Positions 39,183-49,157 of a stretch of 64,000 bases of DNA are shown piece by piece. The position numbers were made by a program, and so were the translations under genes. Source of the stretch: Billgrantia ethanolica (GTDB lineage: Bacteria > Pseudomonadota > Gammaproteobacteria > Pseudomonadales > Halomonadaceae); NCBI RefSeq assembly GCF_021404305.1, contig NZ_JABFTX010000004.1, forward strand, positions 558,001-622,000, read 5' to 3'. The first letter of the stretch is position 1. Each line of letters starts with the position of its first letter. Below the pieces are notes generated by a model. It had not been told where the DNA came from and did no database searches. It was given only the letters and a program-made list of their open reading frames with translations.

Positions 39183-40596
39183 ACCTCAACACCGAAGGCA
39201 GCCAGGTGGCCAGCCCCGGGAATAGCGCCAGCGCCCCCAGCATGCCCAGCTGCATCAGGATGAAGGGCACCACGCCGCGGTAGATCGCCGAGGTCGGCAC
39301 CGACTCCGGCGTCACCCCACGCAGGTAGAACAGCGCGAAGCCGAACGGCGGCGTCAGGAACGAGGTCTGCAGGTTCACCGCGATCATGATGCCCAGCCAG
39401 ATCGGGTCGAGGCCCATCATCAGCAGCACCGGGCCGACGATCGGCACCACCACGAAGGTGATCTCGATGAAGTCGAGAATGAAGCCAAGCAGGAAGATCA
39501 CCAGCATCACCACCAGGGTAGCGCCCACCACGCCGCCGGGCAGCGCCTCGAACATCTCCTTGACCAGCTCCTCGCCGCCGTAGGCGCGGAACACCAGCGA
39601 GAACAGCGCCGCACCGATCAGGATCAGGAACACCATGCTGGTGACCTTGGTGGTGGTGAACACCACCTTGCGCAGCATGGGGATGTTCAAGCGGCGGTTG
39701 GCCAGCGCCAGCAGAAAGGCGCCGGTGGCACCCACTGCCGAGGCCTCGGTGGGGGTGGCGAAACCGCCGAGGATCGAGCCCAGCACGGCGACGATCAGCA
39801 GCACCGGGGGAATCAGCCCCTTGATCAGCAGCGGCAGGATGCTGCCGGTTTGGCCCAGCTCCTGTTTCAGCACGTCCCGATCGGCGGCCGGAGCGCTTTC
39901 CGGCTTCAGCCATGCGACGATCATCATGTAGAGGATATACGCCACCACCAGCAGCAGGCCGGGAATCAGGGCGCCGACGAACAGATCGCCCACCGAGACG
40001 GTCTTGGGGCTCCACACGCCCATGGCCAGCTGGGCGCGCTGATAGGCGTTGGAGAGCACGTCGCCGAGCAGCACCAGGGCGATGGAGGGCGGAATGATCT
40101 GGCCCAGGGTGCCGGTGGCGCAGATGCTGCCGGTGGCCAGCGCCGGCGAGTAGCCGCGCTTGAGCATGGTCGGCAGCGACAGCAGGCCCATGGTGACCAC
40201 GGTGGCGCCGACGATGCCGGTGGAGGCGGCCAGCAGCATGCCCACCAGAATCACCGAGATGCCCAGCCCCCCGCGCAGGGTGCCGAACAGCAGCGCCATG
40301 GCGTCGAGCAGGGTCTCGGCCACGCGGGACTTCTCCAGCAGCACCCCCATCAACACGAACAGCGGCACCGCCAGCAGGGTCTGGTTGGTCATGATGCCGT
40401 AGAGGCGGTTGGGCATGGCGCCCATCATGCGCGCCTCGAAGGGTACCGGCACGCCCATCTGCAGCAGCAGATGGCCCAGACCGGCAAAGATCAGCGCAGT
40501 GCCGGCCAGCGCCAGGGCCACCGGATAGCCCAGCATCAGCACGGCGCAGACGGTGAAGAACAGGAACAGCGGCATGAATTCGAGCAGGGCTTCCAC
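39181..40596 (-). CDS. TRAP transporter large membrane subunit (DctM)
   Basis: 471 residues, about 12-13 helices. DctM features: LLAVPLFVLMGVLLEKSRVA, STGIVGATVVTMGLLSLP, GTLGQIIPPSIALVLLGDV. It is longer than TeaC and carries a central insert at about 185-250, of the sort seen in transporters for mannitol or chloroaromatic compounds. It follows its small subunit at 1 bp. The binding-protein gene is absent nearby, so the substrate is unknown. Confidence 0.88.
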   Translation of the reverse strand: MEALLEFMPLFLFFTVCAVLMLGYPVALALAGTALIFAGLGHLLLQMGVPVPFEARMMGAMPNRLYGIMTNQTLLAVPLFVLMGVLLEKSRVAETLLDAMALLFGTLRGGLGISVILVGMLLAASTGIVGATVVTMGLLSLPTMLKRGYSPALATGSICATGTLGQIIPPSIALVLLGDVLSNAYQRAQLAMGVWSPKTVSVGDLFVGALIPGLLLVVAYILYMMIVAWLKPESAPAADRDVLKQELGQTGSILPLLIKGLIPPVLLIVAVLGSILGGFATPTEASAVGATGAFLLALANRRLNIPMLRKVVFTTTKVTSMVFLILIGAALFSLVFRAYGGEELVKEMFEALPGGVVGATLVVMLVIFLLGFILDFIEITFVVVPIVGPVLLMMGLDPIWLGIMIAVNLQTSFLTPPFGFALFYLRGVTPESVPTSAIYRGVVPFILMQLGMLGALALFPGLATWLPSVLR

Positions 40597-40597
40597 G

Positions 40598-41146
40598 TCA
40601 GACTACCTCGTCGTGGTCGGGAGTATTGCCCGGCGCCTTGCCGCGCAGGATCAGAATCTGACGCATCACCTGGGCCACGCCTTGCACCAGCAGCAGCGCC
40701 ATCATCACCAGGATCAGCGTCTTGAGCAGGTAGACGCCTGGGATGCCGCCGTCGGGGGAGCGCTCGAGGATCGCCCAGCTGCTGCGCACGTAGCCGAAGC
40801 TCGACCAGGCGATGAACAGCACTACCGGGAACAGCAGGATCAGCGTGCCGCCGAGGTCGATCCAGGCACGGCCGCGGGCGGAGAGCTTGCGGTAGAAGAT
40901 GTCGACGCGCACATGGCCGTCGTGACGCAGGGTCCAGGCGGCCCCCAGCATGAACACCATGGCGTGCATGTACATGACCGACTCCTGCATCACGATGCTA
41001 TGGATGCTGAAGACGTAGCGCATCACCACGATGGCGAACTGTACCGCCATCATGATGATCACCAGCCAGGCGATGGAGCGGCCCACGACCTCGGTAAAGC
41101 CGTCGAGCCACGCGAGCAGGACCGGATCACGGTTCGCGGTAGGCAT
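40598..41146 (-). CDS. TRAP transporter small membrane subunit (DctQ)
   Basis: 182 residues, four helices with IAWLVIIMMAVQFAIVVMRY and the loop RHDGHVRVDIFYRKL. The start at MPTANRD (41146) gives a normal DctQ length; the longer frame to 41224 has no family-like residues. It is the first gene of the TRAP pair. An endonuclease-family gene lies about 100 bp upstream on the same strand. Confidence 0.86.
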   Translation of the reverse strand: MPTANRDPVLLAWLDGFTEVVGRSIAWLVIIMMAVQFAIVVMRYVFSIHSIVMQESVMYMHAMVFMLGAAWTLRHDGHVRVDIFYRKLSARGRAWIDLGGTLILLFPVVLFIAWSSFGYVRSSWAILERSPDGGIPGVYLLKTLILVMMALLLVQGVAQVMRQILILRGKAPGNTPDHDEVV

Positions 41147-41248
41147 GGGTGGGTCTCGTGTCGAAGCGAATTCAGGGATCGCATCATCGCCGATTCCGCC
41201 GCGGGCGTCATCCCCGGTCCTCAACGCCCGGCCTCGTGTGATGCGGAA

Positions 41249-42085
41249 CTAGCGGATCTGCTTCCTGTGCAGCGCCTCCAGCACTGCCTGGCAGGATGAC
41301 GGCAGGGCGACGTCGACGGCAATCGGCAGGTGGTCGGAGAAGAGGTGATCCAGCACGCGCACGTCCCGCGCCTCCAGCGAATCGGAGAGCAGGATGTGGT
41401 CCAGTGCACGGCGCGGCTGCCAGGAGGGGTAGCTGAGCAGCGGACGCACGGGGTGCAGCGGCAGCGAGGCGCAGAAACGTGAATGCGAGTGCAACTGCTC
41501 CGGCGTGCAGTTGAGATCGCCCATCACCACCACGTGGCGCAGCGGCTGGATGATCTCGCTGAGATAGTCGAACTGGCGCATCCGCGCCCGGTGGCTCAGG
41601 GCCAGGTGGGCGACGAACAGGTGCAGGGCGTCCGGGCCGTCGCCGTAGCGGGCGTGGATGGCGCCGCGGCCCGGCAGCGTGCCGGGCAGGCGGTGCTCCT
41701 CGACCAGCGTCGGGGCGAGCCGCGACAGCAGACCGTTGCTGTGCTGGGCGAAGCGTCCCAGGTTGCGGTTGAGCTGTTGGTAATGGTGAGGAAAACCGCC
41801 GCGGGTGGCCAGGTACTCGACCTGGTTGACGTTGCTCGAGCGAAAACTGCCGCCGTCGACCTCCTGCAGGCCGACGATGTCGAAGCGGCTCAGCACGCTG
41901 CTGACCATGTCGAGCCGCCGCGCCCGATGCGGGTGCGGCAGCAGATGTTGCCAGCTACGGGTAAGGTAGTGATGATAGGCCGACGTCTGGATACCGACCT
42001 GCATGTTGAAGGTGAGCAGCTTGAGGTGCCCACCCTCGAGGGTCGGGGTCCTGGCCTGGGCCAGGTGCGAGTTCTCGGCAGTCAC
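41249..42085 (-). CDS. Endonuclease/exonuclease/phosphatase-family protein
   Basis: 278 residues. EEP-fold motifs: LLTFNMQVGIQ, IVGLQEVDGG (catalytic Glu), VVMGDLNCTP (Asp-x-Asn) and the terminal FSDHLPIAVDV (Asp-His). It may be a phosphodiesterase, nuclease or lipid phosphatase; bacterial chromosomal members are poorly defined. The start is GTG at 42085, only 2 bp after the dsbA stop, so both are probably one operon. Confidence 0.82.
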   Translation of the reverse strand: MTAENSHLAQARTPTLEGGHLKLLTFNMQVGIQTSAYHHYLTRSWQHLLPHPHRARRLDMVSSVLSRFDIVGLQEVDGGSFRSSNVNQVEYLATRGGFPHHYQQLNRNLGRFAQHSNGLLSRLAPTLVEEHRLPGTLPGRGAIHARYGDGPDALHLFVAHLALSHRARMRQFDYLSEIIQPLRHVVVMGDLNCTPEQLHSHSRFCASLPLHPVRPLLSYPSWQPRRALDHILLSDSLEARDVRVLDHLFSDHLPIAVDVALPSSCQAVLEALHRKQIR

Positions 42086-42087
42086 GG

Positions 42088-42735
42088 TCAGTCTTCGCGC
42101 TCCTGACGCACGCGCTCGAGCAGGGCATCGGCCACCTGCGGCATGTTCTCCAGGCTGCCGGCGCTGCTGGGGGTGACCAGATAGCGGCCGTCGATGATCA
42201 GCGCCGGAACGCCCATCAGGCGCATGCTGCGCATCCGCGCGTGGGCCTGGTTGACCTGTGATTTGACGCCGAAGGAGTCCAGCGCCTTACGAGCCTCTTC
42301 CTCACTGACGCCGTATTCGCTGAAGAAGGCGGCAATGCTGTCGGCATCGTTCAGCCGACGTCCCTCTTGATGAATGGCGTTGAAGATGTCGGCATGGGCC
42401 TCTTCGCGGATGCCTAGCTCCTCGGCGGCATAGAACACCACGGCGTGGGTGTTCCAGTCGCCGCCCATGGTGGCGGGCAGATGCTCGACGCTGACGTCGT
42501 CGTCCAGGGTCTCGTACCACGCCTTCACGCTGCTTTGCAGGTTGTAGCAGTGGGGGCAGCCGTACCAGAACGCTTCGACCACCTCGATCTGGCCCTCCTC
42601 GACGCGGGTCTCGACGGGCTCGGGCAGGCGCTCGTAGTGCTGGCCCTCGACCACATTGGCCGAGGCGAGCGATGCCAGACCGAGGCCGGCCACGGCAATC
42701 ACGGCTGACTGAAGAAGGCGTAAAGGCTTGAACAT
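42088..42735 (-). CDS. dsbA: Thiol:disulfide interchange protein DsbA
   Basis: 215 residues. Signal peptide (QSAVIAVAGLGLASLASA), active site FWYGCPHCYN (CPHC) at about residues 54-57, helical insertion domain, and the cis-Pro loop GVPALIIDG. Periplasmic oxidase that makes disulfide bonds. The start at 42735 gives the signal peptide at the N-terminus. Upstream on the same strand lies cytochrome c4, a common neighbour of dsbA in this class. Confidence 0.94.
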   Translation of the reverse strand: MFKPLRLLQSAVIAVAGLGLASLASANVVEGQHYERLPEPVETRVEEGQIEVVEAFWYGCPHCYNLQSSVKAWYETLDDDVSVEHLPATMGGDWNTHAVVFYAAEELGIREEAHADIFNAIHQEGRRLNDADSIAAFFSEYGVSEEEARKALDSFGVKSQVNQAHARMRSMRLMGVPALIIDGRYLVTPSSAGSLENMPQVADALLERVRQERED

Positions 42736-42919
42736 GGATGAGCTCCTTGAGAGGCCGCAGGTTAGGGCGGCAATGTCAGCATAGCGAATTTGCTGCTCAC
42801 TTTGAGGGCTGGAGTCGGTGACGGTTCCCCAGGAACCCTCTGTCGCTGCATACGGAGAAGGCGGCCGAAGCCGCCTTCCGCTGCCGGCTCGGGGCCGGCG
42901 TATGCCTGTCGGCAGCGAT

Positions 42920-43540
42920 TCAGTGCAGACCGTAGATGTAGTTGGCCACGGCCTGCATGTCGGCATCGCTCATCTTGGCGGCGATGTCGGCCATCATGTT
43001 GTTCGGGTCGTTGGCCCGCTCGCCGCTGGCGAAGTCCTGCAGCGTCGACACGGTGTACGACGGGAACTGCCCGGAGAGCGCCGGGTAGACGGCAGTGTTG
43101 ATGCCGGCGCCGGTGGGGCCGTGGCAGGCCGCACAGGCCGGGATGCCCTTGGTCATGTCGCCGGCACGGTAGAGTTCCTGGCCGCGCATCAGCGCTTCCT
43201 CGTCGGCGTCGGCCTGGCCGACATGGGCATCCTGCTCGGCATAGAAGGCGGCCACGTCCCAGGCATCTTCGTCGGAGAAGTCGTCGACCTGACCGGCCAT
43301 CTCCGGCACCACGCGATTGCCGTCACGGATGTCCATGATCTGCTTGGCCGTGTAGGTCATGTTCTGACCGGCGAGATGCGGGAAGGAAGAAGCGGAGCTG
43401 ATGCCGTTCTGACCGTGACAGGCGGCACAGGACTGTGCCAGCTCACGTCCGGCGGCAGGATCGGCGTCTGCTTCCAGGTCGGCGTGGGCGACGCCAACGG
43501 CGCCGATGGTAAATGCCAGGCTTGCCAGTAACTTTCTCAT
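42920..43540 (-). CDS. Diheme cytochrome c4
   Basis: 206 residues. Signal peptide (LLASLAFTIGAVGVAHA), two CxxCH haem sites (SCAACHGQNG and PACAACHGPTG) about 100 residues apart in two homologous domains, each with a later Met ligand. Periplasmic electron carrier to terminal oxidases. Divergent from engB with a 260-bp gap. Confidence 0.93.
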   Translation of the reverse strand: MRKLLASLAFTIGAVGVAHADLEADADPAAGRELAQSCAACHGQNGISSASSFPHLAGQNMTYTAKQIMDIRDGNRVVPEMAGQVDDFSDEDAWDVAAFYAEQDAHVGQADADEEALMRGQELYRAGDMTKGIPACAACHGPTGAGINTAVYPALSGQFPSYTVSTLQDFASGERANDPNNMMADIAAKMSDADMQAVANYIYGLH

Positions 43541-43800
43541 CGCTTTTTCACTATGCCGTTATGGGTTGTACCGGTACGCATCCTGGGAGCTGCCCGGGTC
43601 TCTCACGAGCCAGGCCGGGCTCATCCTGTCGAAGCGAGCGCCGCGAGCGTCGGTCGCTGCCGGCAAGAGCACGGTGGTACACTAGCGCGCCCAGGTCGCA
43701 GACAAAAGACACCGCATTATAACGAAACAAGCCGGCATCGGGAATGCAGGTCAAGAACCCGGCGCTGCCCCTGATGCCCATGTCGTAGGAAGTCGAGGTC

Positions 43801-44445
43801 ATGTCCCGTTTGAACTACCAGAGCGCGCGTTTCCTGATCAGCGCCCCCACGCTTGCCAAGTGCCCGGTCGACGACGGTGCCGAAGTCGCCTTCGCCGGCC
43901 GCTCCAACGCCGGAAAATCTAGCGCGATCAACAGCTTGACCCGGCAGAAGGCGCTGGCGCGTACCTCGCGCACACCGGGACGCACCCAACTGATCAACTT
44001 CTTCTCGCTGGGCGAGGATACCAGCCGCCGGCTGGTCGATCTGCCCGGCTATGGTTATGCCAAGGTGCCGGAGGCGGTCAAGCTCGAGTGGCAACGCCAC
44101 CTGGCCGAGTACCTGCGGGAGCGGCGCTCGCTGCGCGGCCTGGTGCTAGTGATGGACGTACGCCATCCGCTGACCGAGTTCGACCAGACCCTGCTGGGCT
44201 GGGCCGACGATCAGGACAAGCCGGTGCACATCCTGCTGACCAAGGCCGACAAGCTCAAGTCCGGCGCCGCCAAGAACGCCCTGCAGCAGGTGCGCAGCCG
44301 CCTGCGCGAGTGGGAGGATCTGGTGACGGTGCAGCTGTTCTCCTCGCTCAAGCGCGAGGGGGTAGACGAGGCGTGCGCCCGCCTGGACCAGTGGCTGACG
44401 GAGCCCACCGAGATTCAGGAATCGGGCAGCACCGGGGCCTCCTGA
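43801..44445 (+). CDS. engB: Ribosome biogenesis GTPase EngB (YihA/YsxC)
   Basis: 214 residues. G1 GRSNAGKSS, switch region [15 protein letters not shown]3 [14 protein letters not shown]4 LLTKADK, G5 FSSLKREG. It is needed for large-subunit assembly. The gene stands alone, head to head with cytochrome c4, and its last 31 bp overlap the convergent HAD gene. Confidence 0.95.
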   Translation: MSRLNYQSARFLISAPTLAKCPVDDGAEVAFAGRSNAGKSSAINSLTRQKALARTSRTPGRTQLINFFSLGEDTSRRLVDLPGYGYAKVPEAVKLEWQRHLAEYLRERRSLRGLVLVMDVRHPLTEFDQTLLGWADDQDKPVHILLTKADKLKSGAAKNALQQVRSRLREWEDLVTVQLFSSLKREGVDEACARLDQWLTEPTEIQESGSTGAS

Positions 44446-45185
44446 CCCAGCCGGCGCAGCAGCGCAGGTAGCTCGCGTACGTGGTCGAGGCGATGCACGC
44501 CGGGCGGCAGGGGCAAGCTGTCCACCTGAGGTGAGATCCACACCGCCTGCATGCCTAGGCGCCTGGCCGGCTCGACGTCCTCACGCCAGGAGTCGCCCAC
44601 GTGCATGGCGCGGGTCGGCGTCACACCCAAACGCCCCAGGGCCGCCAGGAACGGCCGCGGATCCGGCTTGGGGGCGAACATCTCACCGGCGGCAATGGCC
44701 ACTGGAAAGTGCCGGCCCAGGGCCAGCCGCTGCACCGCCACGTTACCGTTGGTGATGCTGGCCAGGCGGTAGTGCCGGCTCAGCCCGACCAGCAGCGGCT
44801 CCACCTCGGGGTGCGGCTCGACCCGATGACGCAGCTCCATGAAGCGCTCCATGGCCGCTCCGGCCCACAGCCGGGCGGCGGCCGGGTCGAGGCCGAACTC
44901 CGCCAGCATCTCGCGCAGGGCTCGCTCGCGCAGCCAGGTGAAGTCGCCGCGGCGCAGCGGATGGGCGCGCGCCAGGGCGCGGCGGCGCTGCTCGAAGGCT
45001 TCCAGCGGGAAGCGCTCGGCGAACGAGGGCGAGCCCTGCTGTCCACGCATGCTCAGCCAGGCGCCGAGCTCGCGGTCGAGCCAGCCGTAGTGGCCGGTTT
45101 CGGTGGCCACCATCACGCCGTGGTTGTCCCACAGGGTGTCGTCGAGGTCGAAGGTGATGGCCTGGAGCGGCGTGGTTCGCAGCAT
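44415..45185 (-). CDS. yigB: HAD-family phosphatase (YigB-like)
   Basis: 256 residues. HAD motif [13 protein letters not shown], motif II ITNGN, motif [13 protein letters not shown] and motif [15 protein letters not shown]. YigB is an FMN phosphatase in E. coli and stands next to xerC there as here. Last gene of the argH-to-yigB unit. Confidence 0.9.
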   Translation of the reverse strand: MLRTTPLQAITFDLDDTLWDNHGVMVATETGHYGWLDRELGAWLSMRGQQGSPSFAERFPLEAFEQRRRALARAHPLRRGDFTWLRERALREMLAEFGLDPAAARLWAGAAMERFMELRHRVEPHPEVEPLLVGLSRHYRLASITNGNVAVQRLALGRHFPVAIAAGEMFAPKPDPRPFLAALGRLGVTPTRAMHVGDSWREDVEPARRLGMQAVWISPQVDSLPLPPGVHRLDHVRELPALLRRLGQEAPVLPDS

Positions 45186-45188
45186 GGT

Positions 45189-46121
45189 TCAGGTGCCCGG
45201 AGAGTCGTCGCGGCGCCGCCGCGCGCGGGGGTGCGCGGCGTCGTAGCTGGCCGCCAGGTGCTGCCAGTCGAGCTTGGTGTAGACCTGAGTGGTGGAGAGG
45301 TTGGCGTGACCCAGCAGCTCCTGCACCGCGCGCAGGTCCTGACTCGACTCCAGCAGATGACTGGCGAAGGAGTGGCGCAGCCGGTGCGGATGCAGGTGCT
45401 CGGGCAGGCCGCGCTGGCGGGCCACCTCGGCCAGGCGTTTCTGAATCGCCCGATGGCCGAGGCGGCTGCCGCCGCGGCCGACGAAAAGGGCCGTTTCGCC
45501 ATCGCCGGCCAGGGTGCCGCGTACGGCCAGCCATGCTTCCAGGGCGCGTCGTGCGCTGCGGCCGACCGGCACCTGGCGCGGCTTGCTGCCCTTGCCCATG
45601 ACCCGTACGCGGCGGCTGGTGGCGTCGCCCAGGTCGAGCCCGGCCAGCTCCGCCAGGCGCAGGCCGCTGGAGTAGAACAGCTCCAGCATCGCCTGGTCGC
45701 GCAGCGCCAGCGGCGAGCCGTCGTGTGGCGTATCGAGCAGCCGGGCGAGCTGGTCGGCATCCAGCGGCTTGGGCAGGTGGGCGCCCTGGCGGGGCGTCGG
45801 TACCAGCTCGGCGGGGTTGTGGCCGAGCACGCCGGCGTTGACCAGGAAAGCACCGAAGTGCGACACGGCGGCACGGCGGCGCGCCAGGCTGCGAGGGGCC
45901 AGGCCGCGGCTGCGCTCGGCGCCGAGAAAGCGACGCACCAGGCTCAGGTCCAGGTGCGCGGCGTCATGGATGTCGCGGGCCTCGAGAAATTCCGCCAGCG
46001 CTTCGAGGTCGCGGCGGTAGGCGCTCAGCGTGGCCGGACTGGCCTGCTGTGCCAACCGCTCGAGGCACGCGTCCAACTGATGGCGCAGCGCGCTATCAGC
46101 CATGGGCCGGGGGGCTGTCAT
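45189..46121 (-). CDS. xerC: Tyrosine recombinase XerC
   Basis: About 310 residues. N-terminal SAM-like DNA-binding domain (SPATLSAYRRDLEALAEFLE), C-terminal catalytic domain with Arg in SSGLRLAELAGLD, Lys in MGKGSKPRQVPV, HPHRLRHSFASHLL (H-R), LLGHANLSTTQVYTKLD (H and the nucleophile Tyr). With XerD it resolves chromosome dimers at dif. Three in-frame ATGs exist (46136, 46121, 46103); no clear ribosome site decides, and 46103 gives the length closest to E. coli XerC. The 5' end overlaps the DUF484 gene. Confidence 0.93.
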   Translation of the reverse strand: MTAPRPMADSALRHQLDACLERLAQQASPATLSAYRRDLEALAEFLEARDIHDAAHLDLSLVRRFLGAERSRGLAPRSLARRRAAVSHFGAFLVNAGVLGHNPAELVPTPRQGAHLPKPLDADQLARLLDTPHDGSPLALRDQAMLELFYSSGLRLAELAGLDLGDATSRRVRVMGKGSKPRQVPVGRSARRALEAWLAVRGTLAGDGETALFVGRGGSRLGHRAIQKRLAEVARQRGLPEHLHPHRLRHSFASHLLESSQDLRAVQELLGHANLSTTQVYTKLDWQHLAASYDAAHPRARRRRDDSPGT

Positions 46122-46833
46122 GGACACTGGGCGCATGGCGCAGCAGCAGCCGGGCCAGCACGTCGCCCAGGTATTCGGTGAACAGGGTGTCCATGCTGGC
46201 GCGGAAATGGTCCGGGTCGGGGCTGGCCAGCACCAGGTAGCCCATCGGCTCGCCCAGGGTCAGCCGGGTCAGAGCGCAGGAGCCGGCCTGGCGCGGCGGT
46301 CTGACATGAGGCAACAGACGCCCCCAGTCGGTGGGGGTAAGCCGGGTGCAGCGGCTGGTGCGCCCGTCGAGCAGTGCGGCCAGGCGGACGCCGGCGTGTT
46401 CGTCGAGCACGTGGCGCGGCGGCTGCGGCGGCAGCGGCTCGTGGTTGGTGAGCTGAGCGGGGCACCACAGGGCCACGGCGGGGATCTGAAAACGCTCGGC
46501 CATCTGCGTGGCCAGCGCCTGGCCCAGGGCGTCGGCATCTTCGGCCTCCAGCAGTGCCAGCACCAGCTCGCGGGTGCGGCGATACTGCACCTCGTTGTGG
46601 CGCGCCGACTCCAGCAACTGCTCCAGCCGCCACTCGGCCTGCTCGGCGCGGCGGCGCAGGTCGTGAACCAGGCGCTCCAGCAGCGAGGTGGTGCCGTGGG
46701 CCTCCGGGTGGGGCACCTTGAGCTGCTGCAACAGCCCCTCGCGGCCGACGAAGAAGTCCGGATGGCGGGCCAGCCACTCGGCCACCCGGTCCGGATCGAG
46801 GGTCTTGCGCGGTTCGGGAACGGCTCGGGTCAT
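46096..46833 (-). CDS. DUF484 family protein
   Basis: 245 residues. N-terminal helix (DPDRVAEWLARHPDFFVGRE), coiled segment (LERLVHDLRRRAEQAEWRLE), then a GAF-like domain. Function unknown. It always travels between dapF and xerC in this group, and here overlaps the xerC start. Confidence 0.9.
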   Translation of the reverse strand: MTRAVPEPRKTLDPDRVAEWLARHPDFFVGREGLLQQLKVPHPEAHGTTSLLERLVHDLRRRAEQAEWRLEQLLESARHNEVQYRRTRELVLALLEAEDADALGQALATQMAERFQIPAVALWCPAQLTNHEPLPPQPPRHVLDEHAGVRLAALLDGRTSRCTRLTPTDWGRLLPHVRPPRQAGSCALTRLTLGEPMGYLVLASPDPDHFRASMDTLFTEYLGDVLARLLLRHAPSVHDSPPAHG

Positions 46834-46869
46834 GCAGTGACTCCTACGGTTCGGGGTGGGCCCGTTACA

Positions 46870-47703
46870 TCAGGCCAGGGCGATACGCCCTTCGAAGACG
46901 CGTTCGGCCGGGCCGGTCATGAGCAGCGGCGCCTCGTCGCCGGACCACTCGATGCGCAGGTCGCCGCCGCGCAGATGGACCGTGACCGGGCTCTCCAGCA
47001 GACCCTGACGGATGCCGCTGGCCACCGCGGCACAGGCGCCGGTGCCGCAGGCCAGGGTCTCGCCGGTGCCGCGCTCGAATACCCGCAGGCGGATCTCGTG
47101 GGGAGACACCACCTGCATGAAGCCGGCGTTGACCCGGCGCGGGAAGCGTGGATGGCGCTCGATCAGCGGGCCGAGGCGTTCGACGGGGGCAGAGTCGACA
47201 TCGTCGACGCGCAGCACGGCGTGGGGGTTGCCCATGGAAACGGCGCCGATCTCGTAGCGCTCGCCGTCGACCTCGAGGCTGTGCAGCGGGCGATCCTCGG
47301 TGGCATCGAAGGGCAGGTCCGAAGGCGCGAAACGCGGAGTGCCCATGTCTACCGTGACCTGGTCGTCGTCATTGACCACCAGCGTCAGCGGCCCGCCGGC
47401 GGTCTCCACGTGGATCTCGCGCTTGTGGGTCAGACGCTGATCGCGCACGAAGCGGGCGAAGCATCGCGCGCCGTTGCCGCAATTCTCCACCTCGCTGCCG
47501 TCGGCATTGAATATCCGGTAGCGGAAGTCCATGTCGGGGCTGCGCGGCGGCTCGACCACCAGCAGCTGGTCGAAGCCGATGCCGAAGCGGCGGTCGGCGA
47601 GCTGGCGAATCTGCTCGTCACGCAGCCGCGCCCGCTGGGTGATCAGGTCGATCACCATGAAGTCGTTGCCGAGGCCATGCATCTTGGTGAAGTGCAGCAG
47701 CAT
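46870..47703 (-). CDS. dapF: Diaminopimelate epimerase
   Basis: 277 residues. It interconverts LL- and meso-diaminopimelate without cofactor. The two catalytic Cys are in [10 protein letters not shown] and [13 protein letters not shown]-terminal [13 protein letters not shown]. Its first base coincides with the last base of lysA, so translation is coupled. It serves both lysine and peptidoglycan synthesis. Confidence 0.96.
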   Translation of the reverse strand: MLLHFTKMHGLGNDFMVIDLITQRARLRDEQIRQLADRRFGIGFDQLLVVEPPRSPDMDFRYRIFNADGSEVENCGNGARCFARFVRDQRLTHKREIHVETAGGPLTLVVNDDDQVTVDMGTPRFAPSDLPFDATEDRPLHSLEVDGERYEIGAVSMGNPHAVLRVDDVDSAPVERLGPLIERHPRFPRRVNAGFMQVVSPHEIRLRVFERGTGETLACGTGACAAVASGIRQGLLESPVTVHLRGGDLRIEWSGDEAPLLMTGPAERVFEGRIALA

Positions 47704-48995
47704 CAGCGCGTGTCTCCTTCACTTGCCGCGCTGCCATGGGGCAGCAGCGCCTCGCCGGCCCACAGCGATTCGACGCTCTCGCGCTGGCGCACCACGTGAT
47801 AGGCGTCGCCATCCACCATGACTTCGGCGGGGCGCGGGCGGCTGTTGTAATTCGAGGCCATGACGAAACCGTAGGCGCCGGCGGAGCGCACCGCCAGCAG
47901 GTCGCCGGGGGCGATGGCCAGCTCGCGTTCCTTGCCGAGGAAGTCGCCGGTTTCGCACACCGGGCCGACCACGTCGTAGACGGCGCTCTCGCGCACGGGC
48001 CTGGTGTCCACCGGAATGATCGCCTGCCACGCCTGGTAGAGCGAGGGCCGGATCAGGTCGTTCATGCCGGCATCGACGATGGCGAAGTTCTTGGTCTCGC
48101 CGGGCTTGAGGAACTCGACCCGGGTCAGCAGCACGCCGGCATTGGCGGCGATCGAGCGGCCCGGCTCGAACAGCAGGGTCAGGTTCTCGCCGTGCTTCCA
48201 CTGGGCCAGGCGCTCGAGCAGCGAGGCGGCATAGTCGAAGGGCTGGGGCGGACGCTCGCCGCGGTAGGGCACGCCGAGACCGCCGCCGAGATCGAGGTGC
48301 TCCACGCTGATGCCGCGCTCGTGCAGACGCTCGAGCAGCACCAGCAGTCGGCCCAGGGCGTCGAGGAAGGGCGCCAGCTCGGTGAGCTGCGAGCCGATGT
48401 GGCAGTCGATGCCGACGACCTTCAGTCCCGGCAGGCGGGTGGCCAGCTCGTACACTTCGAGCGCCTCGTCCACCGCGATGCCGAACTTGTTGTCCTTGAG
48501 CCCGGTGGAGATATAGGGGTGGGTACCGGCGTCTACATCGGGATTGACCCGCAGCGACACCGGCGCCACCTTGCCCAGCCGCTCGGCCACGGCGGACAGG
48601 CGCTCGAGCTCCGGGCGCGACTCGACGTTGAAGCACTTGATGCCTACCTCGAGGGCACGGGCCATCTCGTGCTCCTGCTTGGCCACGCCGGAGAACACCA
48701 CCTTGGCCGGGTCGCCGCCGGCGGCCAGCACACGCTCCAGCTCGCCCAGCGAGACGATGTCGAAACCGGCGCCCAGGCGTGCCAGCAGGTTCAGCACCGC
48801 CAGGTTGGAGTTGGCCTTCACCGCGTAGCAGATCAGGTGAGGGTGGCTGCCCAGCGCCTCGGTGTAGGCCCGGTAGTGGCGGGTCAGGGTGGCACGAGAG
48901 TAGACGTAGCAGGGCGTGCCGATCTCGTCGGCCACCTGGGTCAGCGGGACCTCCTCGCCGTAGAGTACGCCGTCGCGGTATTCGAAGTGATCCAT
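47703..48995 (-). CDS. lysA: Diaminopimelate decarboxylase
   Basis: 430 residues, PLP enzyme of fold type III, last step of lysine synthesis. The PLP Lys is in [13 protein letters not shown]; a second-domain Cys lies in [15 protein letters not shown], and the C-terminal [19 protein letters not shown] is intact. It follows lptM by 9 bp in the operon. Confidence 0.96.
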   Translation of the reverse strand: MDHFEYRDGVLYGEEVPLTQVADEIGTPCYVYSRATLTRHYRAYTEALGSHPHLICYAVKANSNLAVLNLLARLGAGFDIVSLGELERVLAAGGDPAKVVFSGVAKQEHEMARALEVGIKCFNVESRPELERLSAVAERLGKVAPVSLRVNPDVDAGTHPYISTGLKDNKFGIAVDEALEVYELATRLPGLKVVGIDCHIGSQLTELAPFLDALGRLLVLLERLHERGISVEHLDLGGGLGVPYRGERPPQPFDYAASLLERLAQWKHGENLTLLFEPGRSIAANAGVLLTRVEFLKPGETKNFAIVDAGMNDLIRPSLYQAWQAIIPVDTRPVRESAVYDVVGPVCETGDFLGKERELAIAPGDLLAVRSAGAYGFVMASNYNSRPRPAEVMVDGDAYHVVRQRESVESLWAGEALLPHGSAASEGDTR

Positions 48996-49004
48996 GTTGG
49001 TCCG

Positions 49005-49157
49005 TTAACTCTCGTCGTCGTTGGGAGAGGCAGCGCCCGTGCCGTAGCGTTCGGCGGCGGCCTCGTCGTCGGGCAGATAGAGCGGCCCGGTCTGGCCGCA
49101 GCCGGCCAGCAGCAGGCTGGCCGCCAGCGTCAGCGCGGCCAGGGCGAGACGGTTCAT
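49005..49157 (-). CDS. lptM: LPS translocon maturation chaperone LptM (YifL-like lipoprotein)
   Basis: 50 residues. Lipoprotein signal ([16 protein letters not shown]) with lipobox LAGC, followed by the family stretch [11 protein letters not shown]. LptM assists LptD disulfide maturation in E. coli. The ATG overlaps the argH stop (ATGA). It is hidden inside a longer open frame that starts within argH, and is recognised by its signal peptide. Confidence 0.9.
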   Translation of the reverse strand: MNRLALAALTLAASLLLAGCGQTGPLYLPDDEAAAERYGTGAASPNDDES

